DNA of 64,000 nucleotides, from positions 17,018,501 through 17,082,500 of the forward strand of contig NC_056765.1 in NCBI RefSeq assembly GCF_018687715.1. The letters are read 5' to 3'. Below are positions 1 through 11,546 of the stretch, in pieces (the first letter of the stretch is position 1; each line of letters opens with the position of its first letter). The notes below the pieces were generated by a model that saw nothing but the letters and a program-made list of their open reading frames with translations, did not search any database and was not told where the DNA came from. This DNA comes from Carya illinoinensis. Lineage: Eukaryota > Streptophyta > Magnoliopsida > Fagales > Juglandaceae. Position numbers and translations under genes: made by a program.

Positions 1-86
1 GACTAATTTATAGCTATACAAAAAAGACAAGAATAGGAAAGAATCACCAAGACTTATTACACATATATCGGTCTTCCATTTCAGCA
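1..86 (-). repeat. Partial 3' LTR of the copia element
   Basis: Matches the terminal part of the right LTR with only a few differences, such as atatatcgg against atatctcgg. It is truncated by the window start. It ends in CA and is followed by the polypurine tract. Confidence 0.8.
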
Positions 87-198
87 CGCCCCCTCAAGTT
101 GGTGCATAGATGTCGCACATGCCCAACTTGTCCGTAAAATGAGAGAATATTCGATTTGAAACTGCCTTGGTGAGAATATAGGCTAACTGATCTTCTGA

Positions 199-1817
199 TC
201 AAATTTTTTCCAGCTCCACAATCTTCTCATCCAACTTCTCTTCAATGAAGAGTTTGTCCACCTCCACGTGTTTTGTGCGATCATGTTGAACTGGATTATG
301 AGCAATGTCACATGCTGCTTTACTGTCACAATATAGTTGGATCGGTTGTGTTGGTGAATAACCCAAATTTGTTAGGAGTCGTAGCCATAGTGCTTCACAA
401 ATTCCGAGTGCCATTCCTCTAAACTTAGCTTCATTACTTGAACGTGCCAACAATGTTTTTTTTTTGGCTTTTCCACGTAACAAGGTTTCCTCCAACAAAT
501 GTGAAATATCCTGAAGTGGATCATCTGTCATCTATTGCTCCAACGCAATCGGCATCAGTATATGCATCTATACTTTGACAGTCTACATTTTTTGTGAATA
601 AAATTCCCTTTCTAGGAGCGGCCTTTAAATACCTCAAGATTCTTGTCACTGCATTCATATGTTCTTATCCAGGATTGTGCATGAATTGGCTGACAATACT
701 TAATGCATAGGCGAGATCGGCCTAGTATGTGCCAGGTATATCAACCTTCCTACTAGTCTCTGATATCTTCCTTTACCAACAGGTACTTGATTAAGCTCAA
801 AGCTTAACTTCAAGCCTTCTTCTAGAGGTGTATCGACTGGTTGGCATGCTGACATGCCAGTTTCTTGTAGTAAGTCTAAAGTGTATTTTCTCTGTGAGAG
901 GAAAATACCTTTATCAAATCGGGATACTTCGATGCCAAGAAAATATTTCAAGGGGCCAAGGTCTTTCATTTTGAACTCATTGGACAAGTAATTATTACTT
1001 GCAAGTTCTTCCTTTCCTCAAGATCATTTCCTGTGACCGCCATGTCATCCACATAGACAATGAGTGCAATGATCTTATTCTGCTGCCACTTCTGGAATAA
1101 AGTGTGGTCTGAGTTACTCTGATGGTAGCCAAAGGTTCTCATAGACTTTTTGAACCTTCTGAACCATGCTCTAGGAGATTGTTTTAGCCCATATAGAGAT
1201 TTCTTCAATCTGCACACCTTTTGACTGTGTATATCTGGTATCATGCATCCTGGTGGAATGTCCATGTATACTTCTTGAGACAGCTCACCATGTAGGAAGG
1301 CATCTTTTACATCAAATTGTTGTAGTGGCCAGTACAAGTTCGTAGCTAGAGACAACAAGACACGAGCTGTGTTGATCTTAGCTATAGGTGCAAAGGTTTC
1401 TGTATAATCAATTCCATATGTCTGGGTGTATCCCTTTGCCACGAGTCTCGCCTTGAAACGTTCAATTGTGCCATCGAATTTGTGTTTCACATTAAAAATC
1501 CATCGACACCCAACAGTTTTCTTCCCTGGCGAGCAATCAACAAGCTCCCAAGTTTCATTTTTCAACAAGGATTCTACCTCTTCATTCATAGTTGCTTTTC
1601 ACCTTGGACCAGTTAAGGCTTCTTGCACACTGTTAGGAATAGATATAGTAGATAATTGATTGACATAGGACTGATTTGATTTTGACAACCGATGGTTAGA
1701 CACATAAGAAGTCATAAGGTATTTAACTTTACTAGAGAGTTTAGGTTCATATGTGGTTTTAAGAATACCTCTAGTTTGACGTTGTGGCAATTGTTTTCTC
1801 GTGGGTTCAGTTACCAT
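199..1817 (-). pseudogene. copia reverse transcriptase and RNase H (broken)
   Basis: This is the RNA-templated DNA synthesis part of the copia polyprotein. The piece at 966-1589 carries the RT palm with KARLVAKGYTQ, the DVKDAFLHGEL block and the catalytic YVDD box (YVDDMAVTGND). The piece at 700-987 continues the RT with LGPLKYFLGIEV and the thumb region. The piece at 199-531 carries RNase H with RSSNEAKFRGMA and the CDSKAACDIAHNPV block. The pieces lie in different frames with stops between them. About 590-700 is a degraded stretch between RT and RNase H. The segment at 1599-1817 resembles the linker upstream of RT. It cannot produce a full polyprotein. Confidence 0.9.
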
Positions 1818-2140
1818 GGCAGGTGATGGGTGTGGTGATGCTTCAGTTTCTTATGGTGTGAAAGCTTCAGATGGCGGTACTTCAGCTGAGTGTGTATTAG
1901 TGTCCTCACTAGGATCAAATGTGGTGGCTATATCTTGATGAACGTAAACCTCATCTTCATCATAGTCTAGAGTTTGAACTTCCTTCGGATGCCCCCCTGA
2001 AGATCAGGCTTAGAGGAAAAATACATGGATGTTTCATGGAACACCACATCCAAGGTAACAAACATGCGATGTGTAGGAGGATGATAGCAACGGTAGCCCT
2101 TTTGATGTAGAGCATATCCTAGAAACACATATCATAGTGC

Positions 2141-3620
2141 TCAAGGTTGCAACTTGGTGCATTGATGTGTGTGCAAATGGATGAAAGCAACGCATCCGAA
2201 GACATGGGGAGGTAAGTTTGGAAGAGATGGAGCAACAACAGCTTCAAAAAGAGCTTGTGATGGAATGCAGAAGTCAATAGTACTGGATGGTACCCGATTA
2301 ATTAAATATGCCACAGATATCAAAGCTTCTCCCCAATAATATAATGGCATATGAGCCTTTATTAATGAAGCACGAACAACTTCCAATAACTAAAGGTTTT
2401 TTTGCTCTACCCCATTTTGTTGTTGTTTGTGTGGACATGTGGTTTGATGGATAATACCATGTCACTTCAAGAAATGTTGGAAGTCAAAACGCATTATCAC
2501 TACGAAGAACTCAAGGCTGAGCAGTGTACTGTGTGCTTATCATTTTATGAAACTTTTGAAACAGAAAGTTCACTTCACTTTTGCTCTTCATTACGCATAC
2601 CCATGTTGATCTTGTACAATCATCAATAAAAGTAACAAACCATCGCGATCCACTCAACATGGGAACATGTGATGGACCCCAAACATTCGAGTGTATAACC
2701 ATAAAACGAACTGTACTTCTATGCAAACTTAGTGGGAATGAAGCACGATGACTCTTTGCAAGTTCACATACATTACACTGAAAAACAGAGGTACTACATC
2801 TTGCAAATAAACGAGGAAATAATTTTTTTAAATAACCAAATGCGGTATGTCCCAAGTGTCGATGCCAGAGTATGATTTCTGAGCTATCCTTCTCCCCCTG
2901 AGAACTATCCGTGGACAATACTTGATGCAATTTATTCGAACTGTTCAACACCAAGTCGAGGTAATACAGCTTCCCACGTTTAATACCACACCCAATTGTC
3001 TGCTTGGTTTGGATGTCCTTAAACACACAAAAATTAGGCCCAAAAATAACAACACAAGATAGGGCAGTGGTTATTTCTGAGACTAACAACAAGTTATAGT
3101 TCAAAGAAGGAACAGCTAAGACATAATCTACCTGTAGAGTTTCAGTAAGGGATACGGGTCCTTCCCTAGTAATAGTGGTGGAAGCAACATTGGCAGTGGA
3201 AACAAATTTTTGTGAGGAATTATGAAGTGATGAAACTTGTCGAGAATCAAAAGTCATATGATCAGTAGCCCCCGAATCAATTATCCATGTACTATTAGAA
3301 ACAGGTATAGAGATATTACCAGTCAGGAGTTGTAGTTGCGGCATGTGCAAAAGTTGTACCAGCATCATTCTCCTCATTGGTTTCAACAACAGCAGCAATG
3401 GGGTTGGATTTTCATGAATTCTTCTTGCGGGAATCACGGTTGTGATCCCACTAGTCCGGATACCTGACAAGTTCAAAGCACCTACTTTTTGTAGGGCCAG
3501 TTTGATCACAATGAGTGCATTTGTAAGAATTTTTGTTTGCACCATTTTTTTGGGGACGAGTTTGAGGAGGTCGATTGTGTGCCACCATAGCTGAGGCTTC
3601 AATATCTTCAGAGTCAGCAT
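2141..3620 (-). pseudogene. copia protease and integrase (broken)
   Basis: The upstream part (2511-3620) carries the aspartic protease motif WIIDSGATDHMT and the GAG-pre-integrase region with LWHRHLGHTAFGYLK and a CNVCELAK zinc-binding half. The integrase core follows (DVWGPS-like block, FVTFIDDCTRSTWV). The downstream part (2141-2386) has the integrase end, with AYLINRVPSS and VFGCVAFIH. About 2390-2510 between them is frameshifted. Catalytic residues are only partly preserved. The order confirms a copia element. Confidence 0.88.
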
Positions 3621-3855
3621 TCATCATTGTGTGATGGACAGCTTCACGACAGATCAAATCATAACACTCCTCGAGTTCAAGAATAGGATCCCTTTGCAAA
3701 ATTTCACCACGAATTTGTTCGAAGTCGCCATCTAATCTGGCAAGGAAAATGTTCACCCGTTGACGTTGCACTGATTTTCGATAAGTTTCAACATCTTTAG
3801 AATTCTCCATGAACACGTTATCACAGTGATCTAATTCACCGAAAATTTCAATCAA
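3451..3855 (-). pseudogene. copia gag fragment with damaged zinc knuckle
   Basis: This is a UBN2-type gag C-terminal part: ELDHCDNV, VNIFLARLDGDFEQIRGEIL, then a zinc knuckle CTHCDQTGPTKSRCFELV. In the usual CX2CX4HX4C knuckle the histidine follows the glycine; here that position is proline, so zinc binding should be lost. The usual N-terminal third of gag is missing, with a stop just upstream in this frame. The 3' end overlaps the protease frame, indicating a frameshift. Confidence 0.82.
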
Positions 3856-3888
3856 TTCTCTATACTACACAGAGATTATTCTGCCCTT

Positions 3889-3945
3889 TTGTTTGGCAGA
3901 GAAAGCTTTTTGATTCAAGGCTTATAGAGAAAGCTTTTTGATTCA
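3889..3945. repeat. Short tandem duplication in copia leader
   Basis: The 28-base unit gagaaagctttttgattcaa plus ggcttata occurs twice in a row. It lies between the gag remnant and the right LTR. Confidence 0.8.
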
Positions 3946-4146
3946 AGGCTTATACTTGCAACTCCATCATAGAAAGGCTTAGATAGAGCTACCTAAATAT
4001 CACAAGCCGTAGGCAAGCGAAGGTAATGTTTCATATTATAACAGGCCTTTGGTACAGAGTATATATCAATGTATAGAGCCCCACTAATCAAGCTAATCAA
4101 TCAAGCTAATCAAGCCCCACTAATCAAGCTAATCAAATCTTGGCTA

Positions 4147-4232
4147 TGACTAATTTATAGCTATACAAAAAAGACAAGAATAGGAAAGAATCACAAGACT
4201 TATTACACATATCTCGGTCTTCCATTTCAGCA
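4147..4232 (-). repeat. Right (5') LTR of copia, supported terminal part
   Basis: This is the segment that can be matched to the left LTR. The LTR must extend further left, probably through the repeated ccccactaatcaagctaatcaa stretch at 4080-4135, but the inner boundary cannot be fixed because only 86 bases of the other LTR are in the window. Confidence 0.7.
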
Positions 4233-4631
4233 TGAGACTGATGGAACCTAGTGCTACTATACCCTTGTTAGGGTCTGAATCAATTCTTGACGTGATGCAT
4301 TTGGATAGCTCTATACGTCCAAATTTGAATAGCCTTCTGCCTACAACTAGTCCTAGTGGTCGCCCTCCTATCACACATAAAAGATCTCAGAGTAGATCAG
4401 AAATATGGCAGCATTTTACTAGGATTGAGGATGAGGATCCCAATGAGCATAAAACGGCATGCAACTATTGTGATAAGATTTTATTATGTTATCCTAAAAA
4501 ATAAGGTACTTCATCCTTGAAGTACCATAATGGGACATGTAAAGTCGTTCTTGCTATTGAGATTGGAAGGGATAACCCCAATCCAAAATGATTAGAGCAA
4601 GGAACTGGGAAGAAGGGGGGGCGGTTGATGG
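4233..4631 (+). pseudogene. hAT-family transposase N-terminus with BED zinc finger (split by gypsy insertion)
   Basis: The reading frame 4232-4504 encodes a Ser/Pro-rich leader and then RSEIWQHFTRIEDED and KTACNYCDKILLCYP. This is the start of a BED zinc finger (aromatic residues, then CX2C). After one stop at 4502-4504 the same frame continues with LKYHNGTCK, which supplies the final His and Cys ligands. BED fingers of this type are the DNA-binding end of plant hAT (Ac-like) transposases. The coding sequence resumes at 22726 after the gypsy element. An in-frame stop and loss of the dimerisation domain make it a dead fragment. Confidence 0.8.
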
Positions 4632-6758
4632 TGTGACACCCACGAATCCCCATGCACGGACACGGGAAAATCGAGACGTCCGGATGATGACCTCACGGGT
4701 CATCACCCTATCGACGTGTGCCAAGTGTGTGTATAAACGAAGAATGTGCACGAGAAATACGCAGCGAAAAGCAAGTCAATAACTAAGTACCAGAATTTTT
4801 CTTAACGTAATACAAAGCTGTCCAAAACGTACATAAATAAAATATTACAAAACACGCATATAATATAATATCAAATACAAAGCATAACATCAGCAACCCG
4901 GCGGAGCCGCATCCTCGGGCTTAGCCTCCTTCTCCTCATCCTCGAACTCTGCACCAAAAGCTACGGAACCAAAAATGGTACCACAGGTAAGTAAAACCCA
5001 AACACCACCAAATAAAAACACATAGAACTCAAGCAACAAGGATGCAAGAAAAGCCAATGCACATGTCCCGCAAAACCACATTTTCACCACGCACGCCAAA
5101 AACCCATTTGGTTCATAAAAACATATCCTTAAAACCAAGCCTCGCCATTATCCCAGATAATGACCCAAACCACCATTTTCCCAGAAAATGGATCAAAAGC
5201 CTCGAAACCAACCTCGCCATTTTCCCAGAAAATGGCCCACATCCGAAAACCATAAAAACGATCCAATTATGCATGCACCATGATCTCCCCTAGGGATCAT
5301 CCACACACCCTGGCTCTGTGCCACACCGCAGGTAACGACCACGCATGTGACACCTACACAAGTGATGCCCAGACTCATGCCCAGCGCGTACCTGACCAGG
5401 CCATCCTTTAGTCCCCGCCACTCTAAGGACCACGGAGTCGACACGACAGCGTTACCGTATCGTGCGATCCGGTCGTTGCCCTGCGACAACCCAGGAGATG
5501 TCACTCAGTTTTATCCACTCCCGAGTGACCAGAGGAGCTCCACCGGGATAATAACCCATCCCAGCTTGGGCTCGTGAGACACACGCACCCAAAAACCATT
5601 CACGCCAGCAAAACAGGATTTCTCAAATAAAATAAAATACACGTGCATGCACCATGCAAATGAAATTATCAATGCACAAAACAAACAACCAACCATAACA
5701 CAATGAATCAAGCAACTCCATCCTCCATCCATCCGACCCCCGAACTCCTCGGACTCAGTCCGGAATCAACCAACCAGCAACAATAAATTAATTGAATGAG
5801 CGATATATATTTAAATCTGAAAATAGAGTTTGGAAAATACTTACAGCGCTATATGGCAATTTTAGAAAACACCCGGCGTCGCAAACGGCGGAGAAAAAGC
5901 AACATTACAGTGAAAATTCACTGTGGCCGTGGGTTGTGAAATACCCACTTTTGAACGTGGACAAACCAGGGCTTGGGATTGATAGGGAATGGTCTAGGGA
6001 TGATTGTGAAGCTATTGGAAGTGGTGGTTGGCCGTGGGTGGCTGCAGAAACGGCGGTGGGAGGCCGGATTTCCCAAAAAGGAAAGCTAGCTCGTGGGAGC
6101 TGTTCCGGTGGTCGTTGGAGGCCGGAAATAGGTGGGTTAGGACGGCAAGGGACCGGTGATGAAGTGGTGAAGAAATGGTGGCCGGAGGTGGAGCGACGGT
6201 GGCGGATCGGAGCAAAAACCGTGCAGGCTTTGAAGGGCTTTTCCGGCCAAACGGTCGGCCGGATGGGGGTGGGTTTTGGTGGGGAGGTGCGCCGGAGGGA
6301 GGGGAGTCGACCGGTCGTGGCGGTGAGCCGCACGGTGGCCAGACGGCGGCAGGTCGAGGGGTTGAAGGCTCCGGCGTGAGAGAGGAGGAGAGAGAGAGAG
6401 ACGGGGGGGTCGATGCGGGAAGGGAAGAGAAAAAAAAAAGAAAAGAAAGAAAAAAGAGAAAAAGAAAGGAAAAGAAAGAAGAAAAAAGAGAAAAAGGAAA
6501 AGGAAAAAGGAAAAAAAAGAAAAGAGGTGTAGGGAAGGAAGATGAGGTCTAATCCTCAGTCCGGGAAAACAAAACTAGACCACCGCAACAAGATTTAAAA
6601 ATCGTAAAAAGGAAACAAACTAAAAGAAATAAAACACAACATCAATTAAATAAAAAACCAATTTTAAAGCGCAATAAATTAAAATAAATAAACTAATATA
6701 TTAATTAAAATAAAAACAACCATTTCAGCGAAAATACAAGCGAAAGCGGGTCATCACA
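4632..6758 (-). repeat. Left (3') LTR of gypsy element 1
   Basis: 2127 bases, tgtgacaccc to gggtcatcaca. It contains a run of short hairpins near 5143-5235, a GC-rich block (5880-6380) and a GA-rich block (6380-6540). Open frames inside it are not considered genes. In element sense it is read on the minus strand. Confidence 0.93.
5143..5236. promoter_or_regulatory. Three tandem palindromes in the LTR (CCATTTTC-CCA-GAAAATGG type)
   Basis: Three near-identical inverted repeats occur within 95 bases: ccattatcccagataatg, ccattttcccagaaaatgg and the same again. Each has a central cca. Similar copies are present in the right LTR (about 21141-21235), in the LTR of gypsy element 2 (about 27193-27252) and in the solo LTR (about 41950-42010). 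Retention across diverged LTRs suggests a binding site or RNA hairpin; the function is unknown. Confidence 0.55.
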
Positions 6759-6774
6759 TCCTCCCCCCCTTAAA
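6759..6774 (-). promoter_or_regulatory. Polypurine tract of gypsy element 1
   Basis: Plus-strand tcctcccccccttaaa directly follows the left LTR; on the element strand it is a purine run adjoining the 3' LTR. This is the standard site that primes plus-strand DNA. Confidence 0.85.
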
Positions 6775-6892
6775 AACAAATTTCGTCCTCGAAATTTGCA
6801 AGATCAACCACCAACTTAAAGAAAGCCACATAAAAGCACATAAACCAACTGTGACCAAGATTAAGATACATACCTTCATCCTTCAAACTAAT

Positions 6893-8449
6893 ACGGGTAC
6901 TGCTCCCTCATGTCTGCTACTCGCTCCTAAGAGAAGTGTTGAGCTAATGGATCTCCCCAAGCCACCTTAACCAAAGGTATCACCTTGGACCTCAACTGTT
7001 GCTCCTTCCAATCCGTGATCTACGACGGAACAACTTCATAAGTGAGATCCGGTTGCAACTGAATACCCGCTGGGTCGACAAAGCGTGGCTCTTGCTGTCC
7101 AAAGCTCTTCTTCAGGGATGATACGTGGAAGACATCATGAACATCCTCAAAATAATCTGGCAAAGCAACTCTACAGGCGACGGACCCTACCTTCTCCAGA
7201 ATCTGGAAAGGGCCGACATACCTCAGATCCAACTTCCTCTTCTTACCAAAATGCTTAACACCTCTCATGGGAGAGACTTTGAGATAAACCCAATCACCAA
7301 CTTCAAAAGACAACTCTCTCCTCCTCGTATCAGCGTAGCTTTTCTGGCGACTCTGAGCTGCCGCCATTTTATCTCTGATGATCCGGACTTGGCTTTGCAT
7401 TTCTTGAATTATTTCGGGTCCAATTATCCTACTCTCCCCGACTTCGTCCCAACACAAGGGCAACCTGCACTTTCTCCCATAAAGAGCTTCATAGGGAGCC
7501 ATCTGAATGGTCGCATGGAAGCTGTTATTATATGAAAACTCGATGAGTGGCAAATGGTTTTCCCAACTCCCTTGAAATTCCATGACACATGCTCACAACA
7601 TGTCTTCAAGGGTCTGAATGGTGTGCTCTGACTGGCCGTCTGTCTGCGGGTGATATGCAGTACTGAACTTCAACTTAGTACCCAAAGCTGCCTGCAAACT
7701 CTTCCAGAACTGCGACGTGAACCTCAGGTCTCGATCCGACACTATACTTTTTGGTATGCCGTGTAGCTGCACTATCTCCTTGACATACAAGCGGGTCAAC
7801 TTACCCAAAGAGTCGGTGTTATTAACAGGCAGAAATGAGCACTCTTCGTTAACTGGTCAACAATCACCCAAATAGAATTTTTCCCACTAGGCGTTCTCGG
7901 CAAACCCACTACAAAGTCCATCGTGATGTCATCCCATTTCCACTCAGGAATAGGGAGGGGTTGGAGCATACCTGCAGGTCTTTGATGCTCGGCCTTCACT
8001 TGACGGCATGTGTGGCATTTCTCAACATATAAGGCAATATCCTTCTTCATTCCATCCCACCAGTAATTTTTCTTCAAGTCCCAATACATCTTTGTACTGC
8101 CGGGATGAACTGAATAAGGGGCCACATGAGCTTCCGCCATGATCCGCCCCTTGAATTCCGAGTCCTTTGGGACCACTCTGCGATCTCGGAACCGAAGTAT
8201 CCCATCTTTATCCATGCTATAATGCAACGGCCCTCGAGATTTTCTGACTCTTTTTCTGATGTTCAGCAGCTTCGGATCCTTCCTTTGGAGAGTCTTCAAT
8301 TCTTCAAAATCAGCTACCCGAATATCAAGAACTGAAGATAAAACCTCTTCTTGCTGCGAACTCTCTATAAGGAGCCTTCTCATCCCACAAAGCAATGAAT
8401 CCAATTCTGACGGCTCGGCTTCATCTTCCAAGTGTGACTTCCGGCTCAA
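6893..8449 (-). pseudogene. gypsy integrase and chromodomain-like tail (broken)
   Basis: The integrase zinc domain (HVAPYSVHPG, then EKCHTC) and the first catalytic Asp (MDFVVGLP) are at 7796-8449. After a frameshift near 7810 the core continues at 7593-7808 with [26 protein letters not shown] (second Asp and Glu). After a stop near 7590 the C-terminal part 7020-7583 has EALYGRKCRLP, the GPFQILEKVG block and DVFHVSSLKK. A further stop is followed by a degraded chromodomain-like end (LRSKVIPLVKVAW, about 6893-7019). Such tails guide chromoviruses to heterochromatin. Catalytic residues are intact but the frame is not. Confidence 0.9.
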
Positions 8450-8530
8450 AGCATCAGCAACTATATTAGCCTTCCCCGGATGGTACTTGATCTCACACTG
8501 ATAGTCACTGATTAGCTCTAGCCATCGCCT

Positions 8531-10260
8531 CTACCTCATATTCAGATTTTTCTGGGAAAACAAATGCTCCAAGCTCTTGTGATCAGTAAATACCTCGCAA
8601 GCTTCCCCATACAAGAAGTGCCTCCAGATCTTGAGAGCAAAAACAATCGCAGCCAATTCTAGATCGTGCGTCGGATAATTCTTCTCATGGTCCTTTAGCT
8701 GACGAGATGCATAGGCTACAACCCGTCCTTCCTGCATAAGGACACAACCCAAACCAAACTTAGACGCATCACTGAAGACTACGAATGGCTTATGCGGTTC
8801 TGGGAGCGCTAACACTGGTGCCGTCGTCAACCGGTTCTTTAATTCCTGGAAGCTTCTCTCACATTTCTCTAACCAAACAAACTCTGTATTCTTCCGAGTC
8901 AAAGCTGTGAGAGGTCCGGATAAGCGAGCAAAACCCTCTACAAATCTTCGGTAGTAACCGGCGAGCCCCAAGAAACTCCAGATCTCGCGCACTGTAGTCG
9001 GGCGCTGCCATGACAAAATGGCTTCTACCTTACTAGGATCAACAGCCACTCCGTCTCGGGAAATTACATGCCCAAGAAATTTAACTTCTTCCAACCAGAA
9101 TTCACACTTGCTGAGCTTGGCGTACAACTGGTGTTCTCTCAATTTCCCAAGTACCAAATGAAGATGATACACATGCTCTTCAACATCTCGGGAATAAATC
9201 AGAATATCATCAATGAATACTACCACGAAGGAATCCAGATAAGGTCGAAACACTCGATTCATTAAATCCATGAAAGTAGCAAGGGCATTAGCTAACCCAA
9301 ACGGCATCACCTTAAATTCATAATGCCCATACCTCGACCTGAAAGCAGTTTTAGGCACATCCTTGTCTCTGATCCTCAGCTGATAGTATCCCGACCTCAA
9401 ATCAATTTTAGAGAACACGGCTGCTCCTTGAAGCTGATCAAGTAAATCATCTATCCACGGGAGAGGATATTTATTTTTTATGGTCACCTTATTCAATTCC
9501 CGATAATCTATGCACATACGGAGGGTTCCATCTTTCTTTTTAACAAACAAAACTGGTGCACCCCACGGTGAAGTACTAGGCTGAATAAATCCCTTCTCTA
9601 CCAGCTCTTGCAACTGAGTCTTCAACTCTTTTAATTCAGCCGGTGCCATGCGATAAGGAGCTTTATGCACAGGAGCCGCTCCAGGTTCCAAGTTTATAAC
9701 AAACTCCATTTCCCGAACAGGGGGTAGTCCGGGCAAGTCATCCACAAACACATCGGGAAATTCTTCCACAACTGGAATGTCTGCCAACGACTTCTCCTCA
9801 GACGGCGTGGACACCATCTGAACCAAGAATGCATCCGCTCCCCATGCAATCTCTCTTCTTGCTTGAATCGCCGATATAATTATCTGCTTTTCTTTTAATT
9901 TACTCCCCGCAAATTCCAGACAATCACCATCTGGAAGCTGAAAGCTAATTTTCCGACTTCTGCAATTAATACTAGCAGAATATCGGTATAGCCAATCCAT
10001 TCCGAGGATGATATCAAAACCCAACAGCTTGAATACTACCAAATCAGCATCCAAGAACCTTCCCTCAAAATTTAACGGGCATCCCAAAGCAACCTTGGAA
10101 CACCACACCATTTCACCATCGGGTAGAGCCACTATCATAGACTTCGGCAACGGTTCCGTAACCAAATTACACACCCGCGCAAACGTGGAAGATACAAACG
10201 ACTGCGACGCACCGGAATCAAACAAAGTGCAAGCATAAAACTCATACAAACGAACTCTTC
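8531..10260 (-). CDS. gypsy protease, reverse transcriptase and RNase H (pol, 3' exon)
   Basis: A long open frame of about 570 codons. Order: aspartic protease ([12 protein letters not shown], then ILGMDWL), RT ([25 protein letters not shown], catalytic FIDDILIYS), RT thumb/connection ([12 protein letters not shown]), RNase H ([37 protein letters not shown]). It has no proper start of its own. It reads in frame from an AG splice acceptor at 10261-10262, so it is best taken as the downstream exon of a Gag-Pol message. The frame ends at a TAG at about 8531, in place of the usual RRWLELI continuation, which cuts it from integrase. The reverse transcriptase itself looks intact. Confidence 0.93.
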
Positions 10261-10360
10261 CTGAACCAACACATCAACCCATGAAATCCAAAAAAAAAAA
10301 CAAAGAAGAAACCAATTACACCAAAAATTAAATCCAACTTAAAATTAAATTAATCCATAC
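10261..10360 (-). other. Intron between gag and pol of gypsy element 1
   Basis: On the element strand gag ends ...ATT ACA G, then GTATGGATTAAT (donor), a T-rich 100-base stretch and GGTTCAG (acceptor), then GA AGA GTT in frame with the protease. Splicing gives a continuous [11 protein letters not shown] reading, matching the uninterrupted layout usual in related plant elements. Without splicing, gag gains three residues and stops at TAA (10350-10352). The second gypsy family has the same donor and stop (30277-30293). Donor, acceptor, pyrimidine richness and frame all agree; no transcript is available. Confidence 0.72.
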
Positions 10361-11546
10361 CTGTAATTACTCCAGCATCATGGGTTGCTGGCACCTCATC
10401 ATCCACTTCTCCGGGTGTGACAGCATAAATTCGGGCTTGCACCGTTTGTCTCGAGTTTGTTCTTCCACCGCGTCTACCTCCACGGCTTCCTTGAACTGTT
10501 CTTGGACATTCTCGGGCAAAGTGACCCTACTGGCCACAATTATAACATCGAGTTCCACTAGGTTGGCACTCACCCACATGGGCTCTATTACAAACTCCGC
10601 AAACAGGCACACGTCCTCCCATGCGAACACTTGAGGATGTTTGCGGTCGAGTCCCGATCCGCTGAACAAATTTCTACGGCGAACCTGAGCTGCTTCCTTC
10701 ACCAGAAAAACTCCGCCTCTTATGCCCTGGAGGGGAGCCCATACTCAGATTATTTTCTCGTTCCACCAGGGTGGCCACATCCACTAGTTCCTGAAAAGTG
10801 GATATCCGATGGCTGGCCACCATACGGCGTATATCAGGGCGTAGTCCCTCCTGAAAACGATCAGCTCGCATCTCCTCTGTGGCGATAAGGTGAGGAGCAA
10901 ATCACTCAAGTTCTATGAATCTCCGGGCGTACTGTTCCACTGTCGCGCCCCCTTGGACCAAATCTGAGAACTCTCTCGCCTTTTGCTTCCTTACCGATGC
11001 GGGAAAGAAGCGGTCATTAAACTCCTTCTTGAAGCGCTGCCAGGTCACCGCAGCAAAAGACCCCAATTCCGATTCCAGCATCACTCTCTTGGTATCCCAC
11101 CAATCCGAAGCAGTGCCTTGCAAGAGATAGCTGGCATAGAGTACCTGTTGCACCTCGGTGCATCCACACACCTCAAATGTTCTCTCCAGGTCCTTGATCC
11201 ACTTTCCAGCTCAAAGCGGATCCTCTTCTCCAGTGAAGTGTGGAGTCTTATGCGCCAGGAAGCGCTCATAGGTGCACCCAGCTTGCACCATGCTGCTAGA
11301 TCCTCCCGGGTAAGGCCCTCCCTGATATGGCCAAGGACCTCCTGGTTGCGGCCAAAATCCTTCTTGTTGCGGACAAGGCCCTCCTTGTGGCGGCCAGGGA
11401 CCCCCTTGTTGTGGCCAAGGCCCTGTCTGTTGTGGCCTATAATTTTGCTGCATAAACTCCATCATCTGCCGTATGGCTTGAGCTATGGAGTCATCTCTTG
11501 ATGTATTGTCCCATGGCTCCTGAGTAGATTTCTTTGGCCTTCCCAT
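10361..11546 (-). pseudogene. gypsy gag with P/Q/G repeat and zinc knuckle (three or more stops)
   Basis: This is the structural capsid/nucleocapsid protein. It starts MGRPKKSTQEPWD at 11546, followed by a WPQQGGP-type tandem repeat. Then comes the capsid region (LQGTASDWWD, FKKEFNDRFFPASVR, FSDLVQGGATVEQYARRF) and a C-terminal zinc knuckle CYNCGQ-stop-GHFAREC. Stops occur near 11211, 10900 and inside the knuckle (about 10527). Downstream there is an Arg/Gly-rich tail and the splice donor. The gag of element 2 (30294-31346) is a clear relative. Confidence 0.88.

Larger units (their letters stand above)
1..4232 (-). mobile_element. Degenerate Ty1/copia LTR retrotransposon, left LTR cut by the window edge
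   Basis: The first 86 bases recur almost exactly at about 4147-4232, ending ttccatttcagca in both places, so these are the outer parts of two LTRs. A purine-rich tract on the minus strand (plus cgccccctcaagttgg, 87-102) sits just inside the left LTR, as expected for the 3' side of a minus-strand element. Reading from right to left the order is gag, protease, integrase, RT, RNase H, which is the copia order. Every domain is broken by stops or frameshifts. The left target-site duplication lies outside the window. The right LTR ends directly against hAT coding sequence, so the copia probably inserted into that hAT. Confidence 0.88.

Noticed and set aside
5792..6552. Long open frames on both strands inside the left LTR, and the same in the right LTR (21788-22515)
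   Set aside because: They fall in the GC-rich and GA-rich blocks of an LTR, are open in several frames at once, and show no domain. Their presence in two places only reflects LTR identity.
9068..9265. Plus-strand open frame opposite RT
   Set aside because: Shadow of the minus-strand pol frame, with no independent support.
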